A stretch of 64,000 bases of DNA from Nakazawaea peltata (taxonomy: Eukaryota; Ascomycota; Pichiomycetes; Alaninales; Pachysolenaceae): the NCBI GenBank assembly GCA_001599355.1, contig BCGQ01000001.1:2359135-2423134 (forward strand), read 5' to 3'. Made by a program: the position numbers and the translations under genes. This document shows, in pieces, positions 1-9,392 of the stretch; the first letter of the stretch is position 1, and every line of letters starts with the position of its first letter. Below the pieces are notes generated by a model. That model saw nothing but the letters and a program-made list of their open reading frames with translations. It was not told the DNA's origin and ran no database searches.

Positions 1-2639
1 CTCTTGATCTACCATATTCAATTGTCTGGTTACGGAATGGACAATTGGGGAAATTGGCATATCTCGAAGGAGTTCAGTGAGAATTGAATTATGTGCTGAT
101 GATGATACTCGTTTTATCAACCCCAAGAGGCCAATTAAATCATCATTATGAGAAGAGGTGTCTCTCAAAATGGTATTCAAATAGTTGTTAAGGTGATTTC
201 TAAGAATTAGGTTCTGCTTTTGGCATGAGAATTGCGAGTGAGTTAGCTCCGTAGTTCTGATTAGCAATTCTAACCTATGAATCTTCATGGATGAATCCCA
301 TTTACTTGCTGACAGTATGATATGCTCCACTAATTGGGTATCATTAGCATCTACAGTGAGATTTGATATTGAGTACTCAATATCAGGACTAATTAACAGG
401 GACTGTACGTTAGGTTTCTGTAACATGAACTCTCTTAACTCGTCATACACCATCCATCTCTCATTGAACTCAAGTAGTGGTCCTTCATACTGGGAAGAAG
501 ATATCTCTGAGTCAATTTTCAACAGTTGGGCACCCAAAAGCCATGCTAATGTCAAGGCAAGTAAATTGTAGTCTGAAAACGAAACCGAAGTTACTTGATC
601 CCATCTCGAAAGAAGCCAGTCTTGAATCTTCAGTCTTAAAATTCCCAGTGATGAGATCTGAGCTGTTGAAATACAATTCTCGGTCAGAATACGGAACCAA
701 AAGTAACACGAGTGTTTGCTAAGAACATTAGGACCATTGACTTCAGCTAATTGAAGAACAGAGTGAACTAATCGTTGAGATTCTTGATCCATGGATCTAT
801 CACTATGTCCTAATCTACAAATCTCTAAAATGGTACTGATTACACTACAGGCTACATCACTTACTAGGGCTCCTCTCATCATATCCATAGCATATCTGAA
901 TACACGATTAATCTCAGAATTGTCGATATGTTGATGATTTTTAGTAAAAGTTGAGAGGTGGTGATCTAAAATTATGGCTTCTCGTGAACAAAGGAAAGCC
1001 CAAAATGTCACTTCTGGTATTTGAGATTCAAATAATCCAAGAATATCTTGATATACTTCATTGAGATGCACGTTTAGATCGGTACAAGATGCTAATGCAA
1101 ATGTCAAAACTTGTAAAAAGACTACCGGCAGATTGTCATGAGTCGATGAGTCTTTGAACAGTTTTAAAGCTGACCAAAATGAATTCTGGCCCTTTAATAA
1201 ATCTGAAAATGAATCGATAGTAGAATTTTGTAACTTTTGACGTTTTACCAGGGGATACAGCCCGTCTCCGTCGTCATTCAAACTCATAAATATGTCTTCA
1301 TCATGCAAAATGTAATACTCCGTCATTAAAAGGTATATGCCTCTTCTTAAGAGCCAGGCCTTGTCTGAGGAAGTGGTTTTCTTCAAACCAAAATGCAGAA
1401 ACTGGAACCAATTGGTTTCCAGGGGGTTATTCAGGGGAATTATTTGTATAGATACATCATCGGGTTCCAATTTGTAGTCATTATTCCCACTGATCAGAAA
1501 TTCGAGAAGTTTGGCAACCAAGGTATTCAAATCTTGATCCAAATAGTTATCTATACTATTATTAGTAGAGTCTTGGAATTCGAAATGGGAACTAAGACTC
1601 CAATTGTCTCCTAATTGTCTATTGAACCCGATCAAATTGATGAAGGGAGGAATAATATTGATGAACAACACTATCTGAGTTCTAATACTTTCAAAAGAAA
1701 TGAAGGTAAGTCCATTTATCAACCGGATCCCCATTCGACTCAATGCATATGCGTATTTTATATCTCTTGCTGATAAAGATAGAATCAATTGGTTGATAAT
1801 TCGAAATACTGAGAGTAATAAGAGAGACTCTTTCCTGCTATTGAGAAATGATCGAGCGTAGAATCGGCTAACAAGACTGTAGATCTTGGGGATATAACCA
1901 AACCTTGGTTCAAATAAATAAAGTGGTACCGATGATCTTTCAGGAAAACAGATCTGAAGAATTACATTGAAGAACTCAGCAAGAGTCTTATCTGAATCGA
2001 GGGCAGAGTTCTTCAAGAGGTACTGAGTACCTTTAAAGACAAAGTTGAGGATTTCATGATGATCTTTAACTGATAAATGCTCTTTAAAAGCAGTCAATTC
2101 CAATAACAGGTTGATAGCCCTCAAAAGACTTAAACAAACAGGTTCAAATACCTCAATCTCACCATCAACAGTATATATCACTATACAGTCTATGATATTC
2201 CTAACAAGGGACAAGTATTGCTTGAACTTGAACTTCTTCTTTAAGCGATCATCTTTAATACGGACAATGATATTCCTTATAGAACTAGAAGCTCTTGCTA
2301 ATCTGGTCTCTACAGCATCATTCAACTTTGATTTGGACCTCACAAATGCTACCTTCTCTAGAAGAATACTCTTGAATAAGGCATCGAAAAGCCTCATAAG
2401 AGTGGCTACGGGTAAGGTATTCAATGAGGAGGAAGATTGAAGGCTGAATTGATCAAGACTTGCTAAAGCATCATTTCTATCTTTGATTTTGTTAGACTCG
2501 AGTAATTCTGTTCTGTTAGTATGGCATATCTTGTAGCCTGTCTAGTTAGCCTGTCTAGTTAGCCTGTCTAGTTTAGCAGTCCAGCCTTATTCAACTTACG
2601 AACTAGCTCTCTCGCAAGAGTTTCATTAGCCAGCGACAT
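1..2639 (-). CDS. TEL1: TEL1/ATM-family checkpoint kinase, N-terminal part (runs off left edge), one intron
   Basis: Spliced CDS is 2600-2639 plus 2507 down to 1, giving the first 849 residues; the kinase domain lies outside the window. Tel1 is the PI3K-like kinase recruited by Mre11-Rad50-Xrs2 to DNA ends and short telomeres. The call rests on residues 14-31, which match the TAN motif of Tel1/ATM (L-x3-K-x3-R-x3-L-x2-L, seen as LESNKIKDRNDALASL), followed by a long helical, HEAT-like sequence without other domains. Exon 1 is only 40 nt (13 codons plus one base). Splicing at GTAAGT (2599) to AG at 2508 gives one continuous frame, and no in-frame ATG precedes exon 2, so the intron is needed. 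An MCB site lies 65 nt upstream. The family assignment is firm; the distal part cannot be checked here. Confidence 0.85.
2508..2599 (-). other. TEL1 intron (92 nt)
   Basis: Donor GTAAGT, branch point TACTAAC, acceptor ACAG. The nearer AG (TACTAACAG) would put a stop codon after 16 codons, so the AG seven bases further on is chosen. The intron holds three perfect copies of a 13-nt unit (separate entry). Confidence 0.8.
2534..2572. repeat. Three perfect tandem copies of a 13-mer inside the TEL1 intron
   Basis: Unit TAGCCTGTCTAGT at 2534-2546, 2547-2559 and 2560-2572. On the transcribed strand each copy offers a branch-like CTAAC or CTAC close to TAG or CAG, so the array multiplies 3' splice-site-like signals. 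Confidence 0.9.
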
Positions 2640-3011
2640 CTTTCGATTGTCCCTCGTTCCAATTGTTCCAATCGTTCCTTCCCAACTACGCGCTTCTTCT
2701 AACTACGCGTTCCTACTAAACACAATCTCATCTCTACACACAAAAAAAATATCTTAACCTATACGAGCAGATACCGAAAAAAGAATATCAAATGAGCGCC
2801 AAAAGGGGGCTAATTGATCTTATCCATCCCGGTGGGCGCTACGGCGCAGTTCTAATTGAACTTTTTACAATTTACTGACGTATATGAACGGATTTGTTTT
2901 TATTTGTTTGTAGCTTCAAACAAGTGACATTATATAATTTAAAGATGAAAAATTCCCAAAAACACAGCTATTACACATATACTTCTTGATTATTAGAAAT
3001 TTCTATCCCGT
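2640..3011. other. Intergenic: TEL1 promoter and RPL23 3' flank
   Basis: Contains the MCB sites above and an AT-rich stretch after 2870 that probably carries the RPL23 3' processing signals. No gene is seen. Confidence 0.6.
2705..2710. promoter_or_regulatory. MCB element (ACGCGT) upstream of TEL1
   Basis: Palindromic ACGCGT, 65 nt before the TEL1 ATG, with a second core ACGCGC at 2688-2693. MCB sites bind MBF (Mbp1-Swi6) and drive G1/S transcription. The function here is inferred from sequence and position. Confidence 0.5.
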
Positions 3012-3875
3012 TTAGACAACGACACCAGAGTTGGAAGCAATACGTGGCCACAAATCAGCACACTCCTTACCGACTGGACCAGTGATGGCAGAACCCTTCA
3101 TCTCACCCTTTGGATTGACAATGACACCGGCGTTGTCTTCGAAGTAAAGGAAGACACCATCCTTACGTCTCCATGGCTTGGATTGTCTAACAACGATGGC
3201 TGGCATAACCTTCTTTCTCAATTCTGGCTTACCCTTCTTAACAGTGGCCATAACCATGTCACCAATAGAGGCGGCTGGCAATCTGTTCAATCTAGCACCG
3301 AATCCCTTGACGGCAATGACGTACAAGTTCTTAGCACCAGTGTTGTCACAACAGTTCATAACTGCACCGGTTGGCAAAGCCAACTATATTAATTTGTTAG
3401 TATTATATTATTTGGTATTTGGATTCAAGTGAAAAATTCTCATCAAAAGTGGATACAACTGGAAACAAATGGAATGGGATAGAACTTAAAATAGAATGAA
3501 CACTCAACAACTGCAGACTCCTCTTTCTCTTCAAATATTCATTATTCAGACCTAGCTACCTATCCAGTACAAAGATGTGAAAAATTTTCGTCAGTCATCG
3601 AACAAATATTCATCCGATAACACCAACAAAATACAACAAATTCATTGCCGTTCACATTATCTTGTACTGCTGCCAGTCTCTGAGCCTTGATATTCTACAA
3701 TATTCACTTGACCATTCATGTTCAACTCCATCACATTCCATTGAAATCCAATACAATGATAATCCACTACCTGATGACATGATAGATTCTCAACTTGACT
3801 CATCCATGTTATAACGTCTTAAAATGTACATACTGACATACGGAATTTGTTACCTGAAGCTCCGGAACCAGACAT
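3012..3875 (-). CDS. RPL23: 60S ribosomal protein L23 (uL14), one intron
   Basis: Spliced CDS is 3834-3875 (14 codons) plus 3012-3383, giving 137 residues, the same length as yeast Rpl23. uL14 sits at the subunit interface near the factor-binding site of the 60S subunit. The sequence is nearly invariant in the family, including [37 protein letters not shown] and the C-terminal SNSGVVV. The intron falls after codon 14, the same place as in S. cerevisiae RPL23A/B, and exon 2 begins L-A-L-P. The upstream region shares a 449-nt divergent promoter with SLX8 and carries a Cbf1-like/Tbf1-like pair typical of ribosomal-protein promoters outside the Saccharomyces group. Identification is certain. Confidence 0.98.
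3384..3833 (-). other. RPL23 intron (450 nt)
   Basis: Donor GTATGT at 3833, branch point TACTAAC, acceptor ATAG at 3384. It is by far the longest intron in the window, the others being 54-126 nt. I looked for a C/D snoRNA in it and found no convincing box pair with terminal stem. Confidence 0.93.
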
Positions 3876-4324
3876 TTTCTATATTATTGATTCTTGATAA
3901 TTGGTATTAGAAAAGACTTCTAAATCTATATGAAGTTTTTTTTTAAGAAAGTAGAAAAATTTGAAAAAAGAGAGAAAAATTTTTTGGAAGAAAATTTAGA
4001 GAGGGCTAGAAAAAGTAAGAATGAGCCGCCCTTGTATATCCTTATTTGGGAATTTGTGCCATATTTTTCAGCGCAATGTGACTGTGTGCGCGGGAGATTT
4101 TGGATCCAGGTCACATGATTTAATATAGGGTTAAATTCACTTTGGTGTAATGATGTTTCGATGGACTCCACAAGGTAGTCCCCTCATTGCTAATTATCCC
4201 AAATAGATTATTAATATTGTTGTTATCCTGTAACGCTAAAGGGGTATTCTGTTTTATTAGGAGCTTTGATAGATGGGAGAGTTGGACTGAGCAGGTTGAC
4301 TTCTCTGTGATCATAATTTATCGT
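3876..4324. other. Divergent promoter RPL23 / SLX8
   Basis: Holds an A-rich stretch next to RPL23 (3930-3990, U-rich in the RPL23 leader) and the Cbf1/Tbf1-like pair at 4111-4133. No gene is supported; small open frames here are not conserved-looking. Confidence 0.6.
4111..4133. promoter_or_regulatory. Cbf1-like (TCACATGA) plus Tbf1-like (TAGGGTTA) site pair
   Basis: TCACATGA at 4111-4118 and TAGGGTTA at 4126-4133, seven bases apart, about 240 nt upstream of the RPL23 start. In Candida and many non-Saccharomyces yeasts Tbf1 and Cbf1, not Rap1, drive ribosomal-protein genes. Seen: both motifs. Inferred: their use. Confidence 0.6.
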
Positions 4325-4921
4325 ATGGTGAAAAATACCAATAGGGTTGCAGAATCCCTGCTTGAAGAAGGGCCCTTCCGCGGTATTCATGCTCGCGAAG
4401 AGCCTGTAGATAATGAGCTTGATAGTGATGATATAATACAGAAGTCGAGGAAAAGGCCTCGGCTTATAGGATTTGATGATGAGGAGGAGAATGAAGTTGT
4501 AGAGCATGAACCTGATACAGTTGAAGATGTATCTGAGCAGATCATCATTATAGATGAGAAGAAGAAAGTACCCGAGTCATTAGAGATCGGGTCAGAAGAT
4601 GAGAACGATAATGTACGACATGATAGTGAAGTGAGTGACTCTGATAAAGAGGAAGATATAGAGATTCTCTCTGAAACTAAACTCGATAAGGCAGAACTTC
4701 TAAGAAGAGAGCAAAAATTCAATCATTTGACCTGTTCAGTATGTCTTGATACCCCTGAACCGATGGTGGCGACGCCATGTGGACATATTTTCTGTTGTGA
4801 GTGTATTATAAGAGCGTTGGCCACTTCCAAAGCTAATACTGTGTATTGTGGGAAGTGTCCAGTTTGTAGAAAGACAGTACGGTATAAAGATCTACAATTG
4901 CTTACGGTACGGCATATTTAA
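4325..4921 (+). CDS. SLX8: RING-finger SUMO-targeted ubiquitin ligase subunit Slx8
   Basis: 198 residues. The C-terminal C3HC4 RING has C137-x2-C140, C152-x-H154, C157-x2-C160 and C178-x2-C181. It closely follows the Slx8 pattern (CxxC, then TPCGHIFCCECI, then GKCPVCRKTV and a basic tail). Slx8 pairs with Slx5 to ubiquitinate SUMO-modified proteins in the nucleus and protects genome stability at forks and telomeres. The N-terminal half is acidic and contains two SUMO-interacting-motif candidates, IIIID at 73-77 and IEIL at 112-115, both with acidic neighbours. The start is the first ATG after the divergent promoter; the frame is open further upstream only without an ATG. It ends 32 nt from the convergent dehydrogenase gene. 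Another nuclear RING protein is the main alternative. Confidence 0.78.
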   Translation: MVKNTNRVAESLLEEGPFRGIHAREEPVDNELDSDDIIQKSRKRPRLIGFDDEEENEVVEHEPDTVEDVSEQIIIIDEKKKVPESLEIGSEDENDNVRHDSEVSDSDKEEDIEILSETKLDKAELLRREQKFNHLTCSVCLDTPEPMVATPCGHIFCCECIIRALATSKANTVYCGKCPVCRKTVRYKDLQLLTVRHI

Positions 4922-4953
4922 ATTTCAATAATAACTGGTTTATTATAGGGATC

Positions 4954-5760
4954 TTAACGTTTGTAGACAACACCACCAGTGGCCTGTTCAGTTGGAACAA
5001 TAAGAGCTTGAGCCAAGACTGTGTTTGTCTTTCTCGAAGTAGCAAAAACAATGACCTCGGCAATATCTTCAGCGACCAAAGGTACTCTTCCTTCGTAGAC
5101 TTTATCAGCGGCAGCCTTGTCACCGAAGTTTCTGACAATAGAGAATTCGGTTTCTACAGCCCCTGGAGCAATCTCAATTACCCTGATATTAGTAGGAGTA
5201 AGTTCTTGTCTTAAAGCATCGGTGAAAGCTCTAAGAGCGAATTTGGAAGCACAATAAATCGAACCCCCAATATAAGGGTCTCTTCCGGCAGTAGATCCCA
5301 ATTGAACAATATCACCACTATTCTTCTTTTGGAAGATTGGTAAGACCAGTTGTACAACATGGATCATTCCTTTAAGATTGGTATCGAGCATCTCATCGAT
5401 AGCTTTAGGATCAAGTTCTCCTACTTTATCTCTACCTAAAGCCTTACCGGCGTTATTAACCAAGACGTCAATGTCTTTAAATTCGGTTGGTAAGGACTCG
5501 ACAAATTTGGAGATGGTGGCTTGTCCTGATGACACGTCAAGCTCTCCAGAGTAAACTTTGATATTAGAATACTTTGAGGTCAATTTGTTTTCCAATTCCT
5601 TCAACTTCTCCAATCTACGGGCGGTAAGAACCAATTTGATTTGGCCGTCAGCAGCACCGGCATAATATAATGCAGTGGCTTCACCAATACCGGCGGAAGC
5701 TCCGGTGATGAAAATAGTTTTATTAGCAAGTCTCTCAGCAGTCAGTGATCCTAATGACAT
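4954..5760 (-). CDS. NADP-dependent short-chain dehydrogenase, YMR226C/NRE1 type
   Basis: 268 residues, the usual length for this classical SDR. Rossmann motif G20-x3-G24-x-G26 (TGASAGIG), NNAG at 102-105, catalytic S156, Y169 and K173 (YxxxK), and PG at 199-200. The close match throughout is to S. cerevisiae YMR226C, which oxidises L-allo-threonine, serine and related 3-hydroxy acids with NADP+ and also reduces some carbonyl compounds. No signal peptide or peroxisomal tag is visible, so it should be cytosolic. A Reb1-like site lies about 31 nt before the start, and a purine-rich + strand block (pyrimidine-rich for this gene) follows further upstream at 5890-5950. Family is firm; the true substrate is inferred. 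Confidence 0.92.
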   Translation of the reverse strand: MSLGSLTAERLANKTIFITGASAGIGEATALYYAGAADGQIKLVLTARRLEKLKELENKLTSKYSNIKVYSGELDVSSGQATISKFVESLPTEFKDIDVLVNNAGKALGRDKVGELDPKAIDEMLDTNLKGMIHVVQLVLPIFQKKNSGDIVQLGSTAGRDPYIGGSIYCASKFALRAFTDALRQELTPTNIRVIEIAPGAVETEFSIVRNFGDKAAADKVYEGRVPLVAEDIAEVIVFATSRKTNTVLAQALIVPTEQATGGVVYKR

Positions 5761-5791
5761 TTTTCAAGTATATTGGTCTCTCAATTGAATT

Positions 5792-5805
5792 TTACCCGTC
5801 GGGTA
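5792..5805. promoter_or_regulatory. Reb1-like site (TTACCCG) with inverted half-copy
   Basis: TTACCCG at 5792-5798 is followed at once by the inverted CGGGTA at 5800-5805, forming a near-palindrome 31 nt before the dehydrogenase start. Reb1 is a general regulatory factor that keeps promoters nucleosome-free. Confidence 0.4.
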
Positions 5806-6060
5806 CGTTATCATTTTATACCCCATTTTTATCTCGCATTATCTTTTTCTTGACATATTTTGCGCGAGATGTGTGTAGAATTAGTCACAATAGGGGAGAT
5901 CGGGGGAAGATCGGGGGAGGGAGATGGGAGGATATCAGAGGGGTGGGACTGAATCGGATGGGGATATTATCTATGAATGACTATGTCAATTGTGTTACTC
6001 AAATAAGAGAATTAAAATGATCTGTATACTGTAGTCTGTCGTTATGTGTCTTGTACTATC

Positions 6061-6156
6061 TATTTTCCATAATATATTTTATAGTATATTTTTCATAGTG
6101 TATTTTACATAGTATATTTTATATAATATATTTTATATACTTTATTTTATATAGGG
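6061..6156. repeat. Seven degenerate 14-nt AT-rich tandem units
   Basis: Each unit begins TATTTT and ends CATAGT, TATAATA or similar. Units start at 6061, 6075 (12 nt), 6087, 6101, 6115, 6129 and 6143. It is a minisatellite-like array lying 3' of CWC21, and may serve as its AT-rich 3'-end signal. Confidence 0.8.
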
Positions 6157-6287
6157 TAAAGTAGAGATATAGAGAAATTAGAAATAGTTACGGATGATAA
6201 AATTAACTGATCTAATTATTATGGATCTTTTTACTAGCACAACCTTTACCTATGATCTGTTCATTATGCATAATCTTGACCTTCCCC

Positions 6288-6821
6288 TCAATAATCAATC
6301 TGCTCTTGCTCTTCGGGATCTTTTAGCACCTTATCTTCCTGTTTTGGCATGAATGATTTTATGAAATTTTGAGCCTCCAATTCACTTTCACTCACTTCAT
6401 TAGATTCACCTTCAGATACCTTCTCATTATTATTCACACTTTCATACTTCTTCTCTTTATACCTTTCTTCCCTTTGAGCCTCCTCTATCTTCTTCTTATG
6501 TTCAGCTAGGAGTTTTTCCCTTAAGCTTCGCACCTGATCTTCAATCTCTTCATCATCTAAATCATCATCATCTTCTAACTTGTCTTGTAACAATGAGCAT
6601 TCCAATTCTATCTTTCTCTTCAGCTCATGACTAATAATATCTTTATCCTTTGCGAGATTCTTAAGCTTCTCTCTTCTTAAGAATTCCCTTGCCTTCAGTT
6701 CGTTCTGTTCCTTTCTTTTAGCATATTGTCCCACTCCTGATTTACTTCCCAAGTGTTTTTGAACATATCCATTTGTTCCGGTACCTCTCGCCGTAGAAAG
6801 GCCTATTCCGTTATATGACAT
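6288..6821 (-). CDS. CWC21: Pre-mRNA splicing factor Cwc21 (SRRM2 N-terminal homologue)
   Basis: 177 residues. The N-terminus SYNGIGLSTARGTGTNGYVQ (2-21) is the hallmark of Cwc21/SRRM2, which threads through the catalytic spliceosome next to Prp8 and Snu114. A charged cwf21-type helical segment follows at about 45-85, then a long acidic/basic coiled-coil-like tail rich in E and K that is longer than in S. cerevisiae (135 residues). It is consistent with a genome that still carries introns in many genes. It is divergent from the Zn2Cys6 gene, with 250 nt between. Identification is strong from the N-terminus; the tail is not conserved. Confidence 0.92.
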   Translation of the reverse strand: MSYNGIGLSTARGTGTNGYVQKHLGSKSGVGQYAKRKEQNELKAREFLRREKLKNLAKDKDIISHELKRKIELECSLLQDKLEDDDDLDDEEIEDQVRSLREKLLAEHKKKIEEAQREERYKEKKYESVNNNEKVSEGESNEVSESELEAQNFIKSFMPKQEDKVLKDPEEQEQIDY

Positions 6822-7071
6822 GATCTCTTGACTAACTTCTTGACTACCACCACTCTACCACAACTATAGTCTCTTAAGCTAAACCAAAATCTTTTTTCCG
6901 CCTCTGCGCTGCTTTGCGCTACTCTGCGCTCCTCCTCTGCGCTCCTCTGCGCTTCCGCTTCCGTTTCCAACGGCCTCTTTCCTTCAGATCTGCAGCGGAA
7001 AGTCATGGCACTACTATTGAGGGGAAGCCTTACCGATCCAGATATCCAGCTGTACTACTACCAAGAAAAGG

Positions 7072-9168
7072 ATGTTGCTGACGTCTATGAAGACGGAGCC
7101 AAGGGGAAAAAAGCGGAAAAGAACAAGAAATGGTTGTTTAACTTGTCGTGATCGTCATCTCAAATGTGACGAGGCCTTTCCTGTATGCAACAACTGTAAG
7201 AGATCCAAAAGAGAATGTCTAAGGGGGATAAGATTAAAATTTTTACATACTACAATTCACCGTGTGACTAAGAATGCCTTCAATACTAGAATATACGAAC
7301 AGTTTGAGTTCATGGATCAGTCCATCGTAACTGCTTCGTATTATTTGGGCGGCTCAAAGGATTATGAGAGATGTCTTTCATATTATACCAAAGAAGATCT
7401 CCGAAGGGCCCAGACAGATTTCGATAAATATGTCGACGTGACTCTCCCATTGGATGAGCCGGCAAATAGGAAGCGGAAACAGAAATCCAAACAGAATTTA
7501 AGACCCAACTCTATCCATTTCCTCAATTTGCTTAATGAGTTCCTCGCTTTTAGTGAGTCTGATGATTTGTCTAATGAGGAGGGACTCCATGATGCTTTGG
7601 GCATCGAATTCAATTATGCTGATCCTCCTATAGATTTCAGTAACTACTTGTCTGATATTAAAATCCATGAGAAGAAGTCTAACGATCGTCTGAAGCCTTG
7701 GAAAGGTTACTTGGAGGACTACTACATTATTGACAGTGACGAAGAAGAAGATGATTTGAGTAATGCCAATACCAATAGTGAAGAAGCTTATTCTGAACCT
7801 ATCACTGACCCTGAAATCATTCAAGCAGTGTTAGATTATGTTTCTGGTTGTAAATGGTTCCTAAATACCGTCACCGATACTTTGACCCTCGACTACTGGA
7901 TCAATTCGATCATCTACGTAAGACAAATCAAAGTAGACGAAGTGTATCGTTGGATTTTGGAGTGTCTTGGAATGTATGGGAATCTCCGTAAGACAAATAC
8001 GGATGATGCCGATCGGTTACTTGAGCAGTTGAAGGCCACTACACCAAAGGAAATTTACTGTAAAATATTGACATTAGTAATAGGGACGGTGTTCCAAGAA
8101 GCAAGTAAGGATCCTAAAGCACTGACAAAAGTATCACATTATGTTCGAATGTGGTGGGATCATCTTGTAGAGTCTAAACTTGAAGAGGACTCCGAGATGG
8201 AGACCTGTTTCACCGCTGTATTTTGTATGGACACGCTCTCATCTGTGATGAAAGACTGTTTGCCTGTATTGAATCCTTACAAAATGGAATCTTTGATAAA
8301 AATCAAGACTAAGCATTACAATTTGGGTGATATTCATAAATCAGTAAAGCTCCGATTCAAGAAAAGATACAATCAAACAGATGGGTCTGGTATGAGTTCG
8401 GAGGAGGACGAAGACGACGAGGGCTTGGAAGATATTGATGAAGATGAAGAAGATGAAGAAGAAGAAGAGACTCCTCATAGTACTGAACCACAGATTGATA
8501 GTTCTCACAATAGCAGTAAAGCCAAATTAGGTGACATCAAAATAACAGATCAAAGTTATTTAGTCTCCCTTGTGACAATATTGGGGAAAATGAATTTTGT
8601 GGTTAGGGATAAATCTCTAAGTGATAACGAAAGAGCAAGCAAATGGAACGAGCTCGCTAAAGAGCTTGGGAACTTCGAAGACAATTTCCCCTGGATTTTA
8701 TCTCCGTTCTCAGTGTGTCCCCTTAAAAATCAGGCTTCGCAAGGACTTGCCATAATGGGTCTCGATAAAGATAAGCATGTGCAAGAATTCGCTTCAGACC
8801 CCCCTTTTTCGGATATCCATTGCACTAATGATATGGCCCTCATTATACATATTGTTCACCATAGCATTTATTTATTTTCCGAGAAGCATCTGGATGAGTA
8901 TTGTCGCTCGTTCCTTGAATTAAAGGAATTCCTCAAGTTTGGAATCATCTTCAAATATAATGATGTCATTCCTCACGGGGAGCATAGTAAAGATAGGGAA
9001 TTAAGGCATATGTCTTTACGTATAGCTAGTTTCTTATTGAGTTCTAAGGAGTCGAGGGGGGCTTCAAGTAAGCAGATCTTCGATTTCTATGGATGGTTCA
9101 TTGAGTTATGTAAGGGGTATTTAGAGAAGGATGATCTTGTTGCGTTGGAGGATCGATTACTTAGGTGA
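7072..9168 (+). CDS. Zn(II)2Cys6 transcription factor, target unknown
   Basis: 698 residues. A fungal zinc cluster at 22-49 has perfect spacing (C22-x2-C25-x6-C32-x6-C39-x2-C42-x6-C49), preceded by a basic KKRKRTR stretch and followed by a basic linker. The middle is helical and resembles the fungal-specific regulatory region. A strongly acidic run at about 443-467 could be an activation domain. I do not recognise a specific orthologue, so no symbol is given. The first ATG of the region (7005) opens a 48-codon frame that overlaps this start out of frame; the start at 7072 is chosen because it alone reads into the zinc cluster. It is divergent from CWC21 and in tandem with MSH3. Confidence 0.85.
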   Translation: MLLTSMKTEPRGKKRKRTRNGCLTCRDRHLKCDEAFPVCNNCKRSKRECLRGIRLKFLHTTIHRVTKNAFNTRIYEQFEFMDQSIVTASYYLGGSKDYERCLSYYTKEDLRRAQTDFDKYVDVTLPLDEPANRKRKQKSKQNLRPNSIHFLNLLNEFLAFSESDDLSNEEGLHDALGIEFNYADPPIDFSNYLSDIKIHEKKSNDRLKPWKGYLEDYYIIDSDEEEDDLSNANTNSEEAYSEPITDPEIIQAVLDYVSGCKWFLNTVTDTLTLDYWINSIIYVRQIKVDEVYRWILECLGMYGNLRKTNTDDADRLLEQLKATTPKEIYCKILTLVIGTVFQEASKDPKALTKVSHYVRMWWDHLVESKLEEDSEMETCFTAVFCMDTLSSVMKDCLPVLNPYKMESLIKIKTKHYNLGDIHKSVKLRFKKRYNQTDGSGMSSEEDEDDEGLEDIDEDEEDEEEEETPHSTEPQIDSSHNSSKAKLGDIKITDQSYLVSLVTILGKMNFVVRDKSLSDNERASKWNELAKELGNFEDNFPWILSPFSVCPLKNQASQGLAIMGLDKDKHVQEFASDPPFSDIHCTNDMALIIHIVHHSIYLFSEKHLDEYCRSFLELKEFLKFGIIFKYNDVIPHGEHSKDRELRHMSLRIASFLLSSKESRGASSKQIFDFYGWFIELCKGYLEKDDLVALEDRLLR

Positions 9169-9257
9169 ATAAATTAAGATGCGCAGACAGTGAAGCGAAG
9201 AGTAGAAGTAAAGGGGGAGAAGAAACTGAAGACACGGAAAAAGTAGAGAAGAATCGA

Positions 9258-9260
<3 letters not shown>

Positions 9261-9288
<28 letters not shown>
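9261..9288. repeat. (GT)14 microsatellite upstream of MSH3
   Basis: Fourteen uninterrupted GT units between the Zn2Cys6 gene and MSH3, ending 104 nt before the MSH3 start. Confidence 0.97.
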
Positions 9289-9327
9289 CTGCGTATAAAT
9301 TAATAATCTGCTCTATAATAAAATGCT

Positions 9328-9333
9328 ACGCGT
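9328..9333. promoter_or_regulatory. MCB element (ACGCGT) upstream of MSH3
   Basis: Palindromic ACGCGT, 59 nt before the MSH3 ATG. The spacing is nearly the same as at TEL1 and SCC3. It predicts MBF-driven G1/S expression. Confidence 0.5.
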
Positions 9334-9392
9334 CCCACCTATAAATTCTTTCCAATTAAGCGCCGTTAAACTCATCGACCAGTGTCGGAAGA

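Larger units (their letters stand above)
5761..6287. other. Intergenic: dehydrogenase promoter and CWC21 3' flank
   Basis: Contains the Reb1-like site, a purine-rich + strand tract at 5890-5950, and the AT-rich tandem array at 6061-6156. No gene is supported. Confidence 0.6.

Noticed and set aside
3384-3833. Possible C/D-box snoRNA inside the RPL23 intron (CGATGAC and TCTGA words on the sense strand)
   Set aside because: The boxes are imperfect, there is no terminal stem beside them and no recognisable guide sequence; such words are expected by chance in 450 nt.
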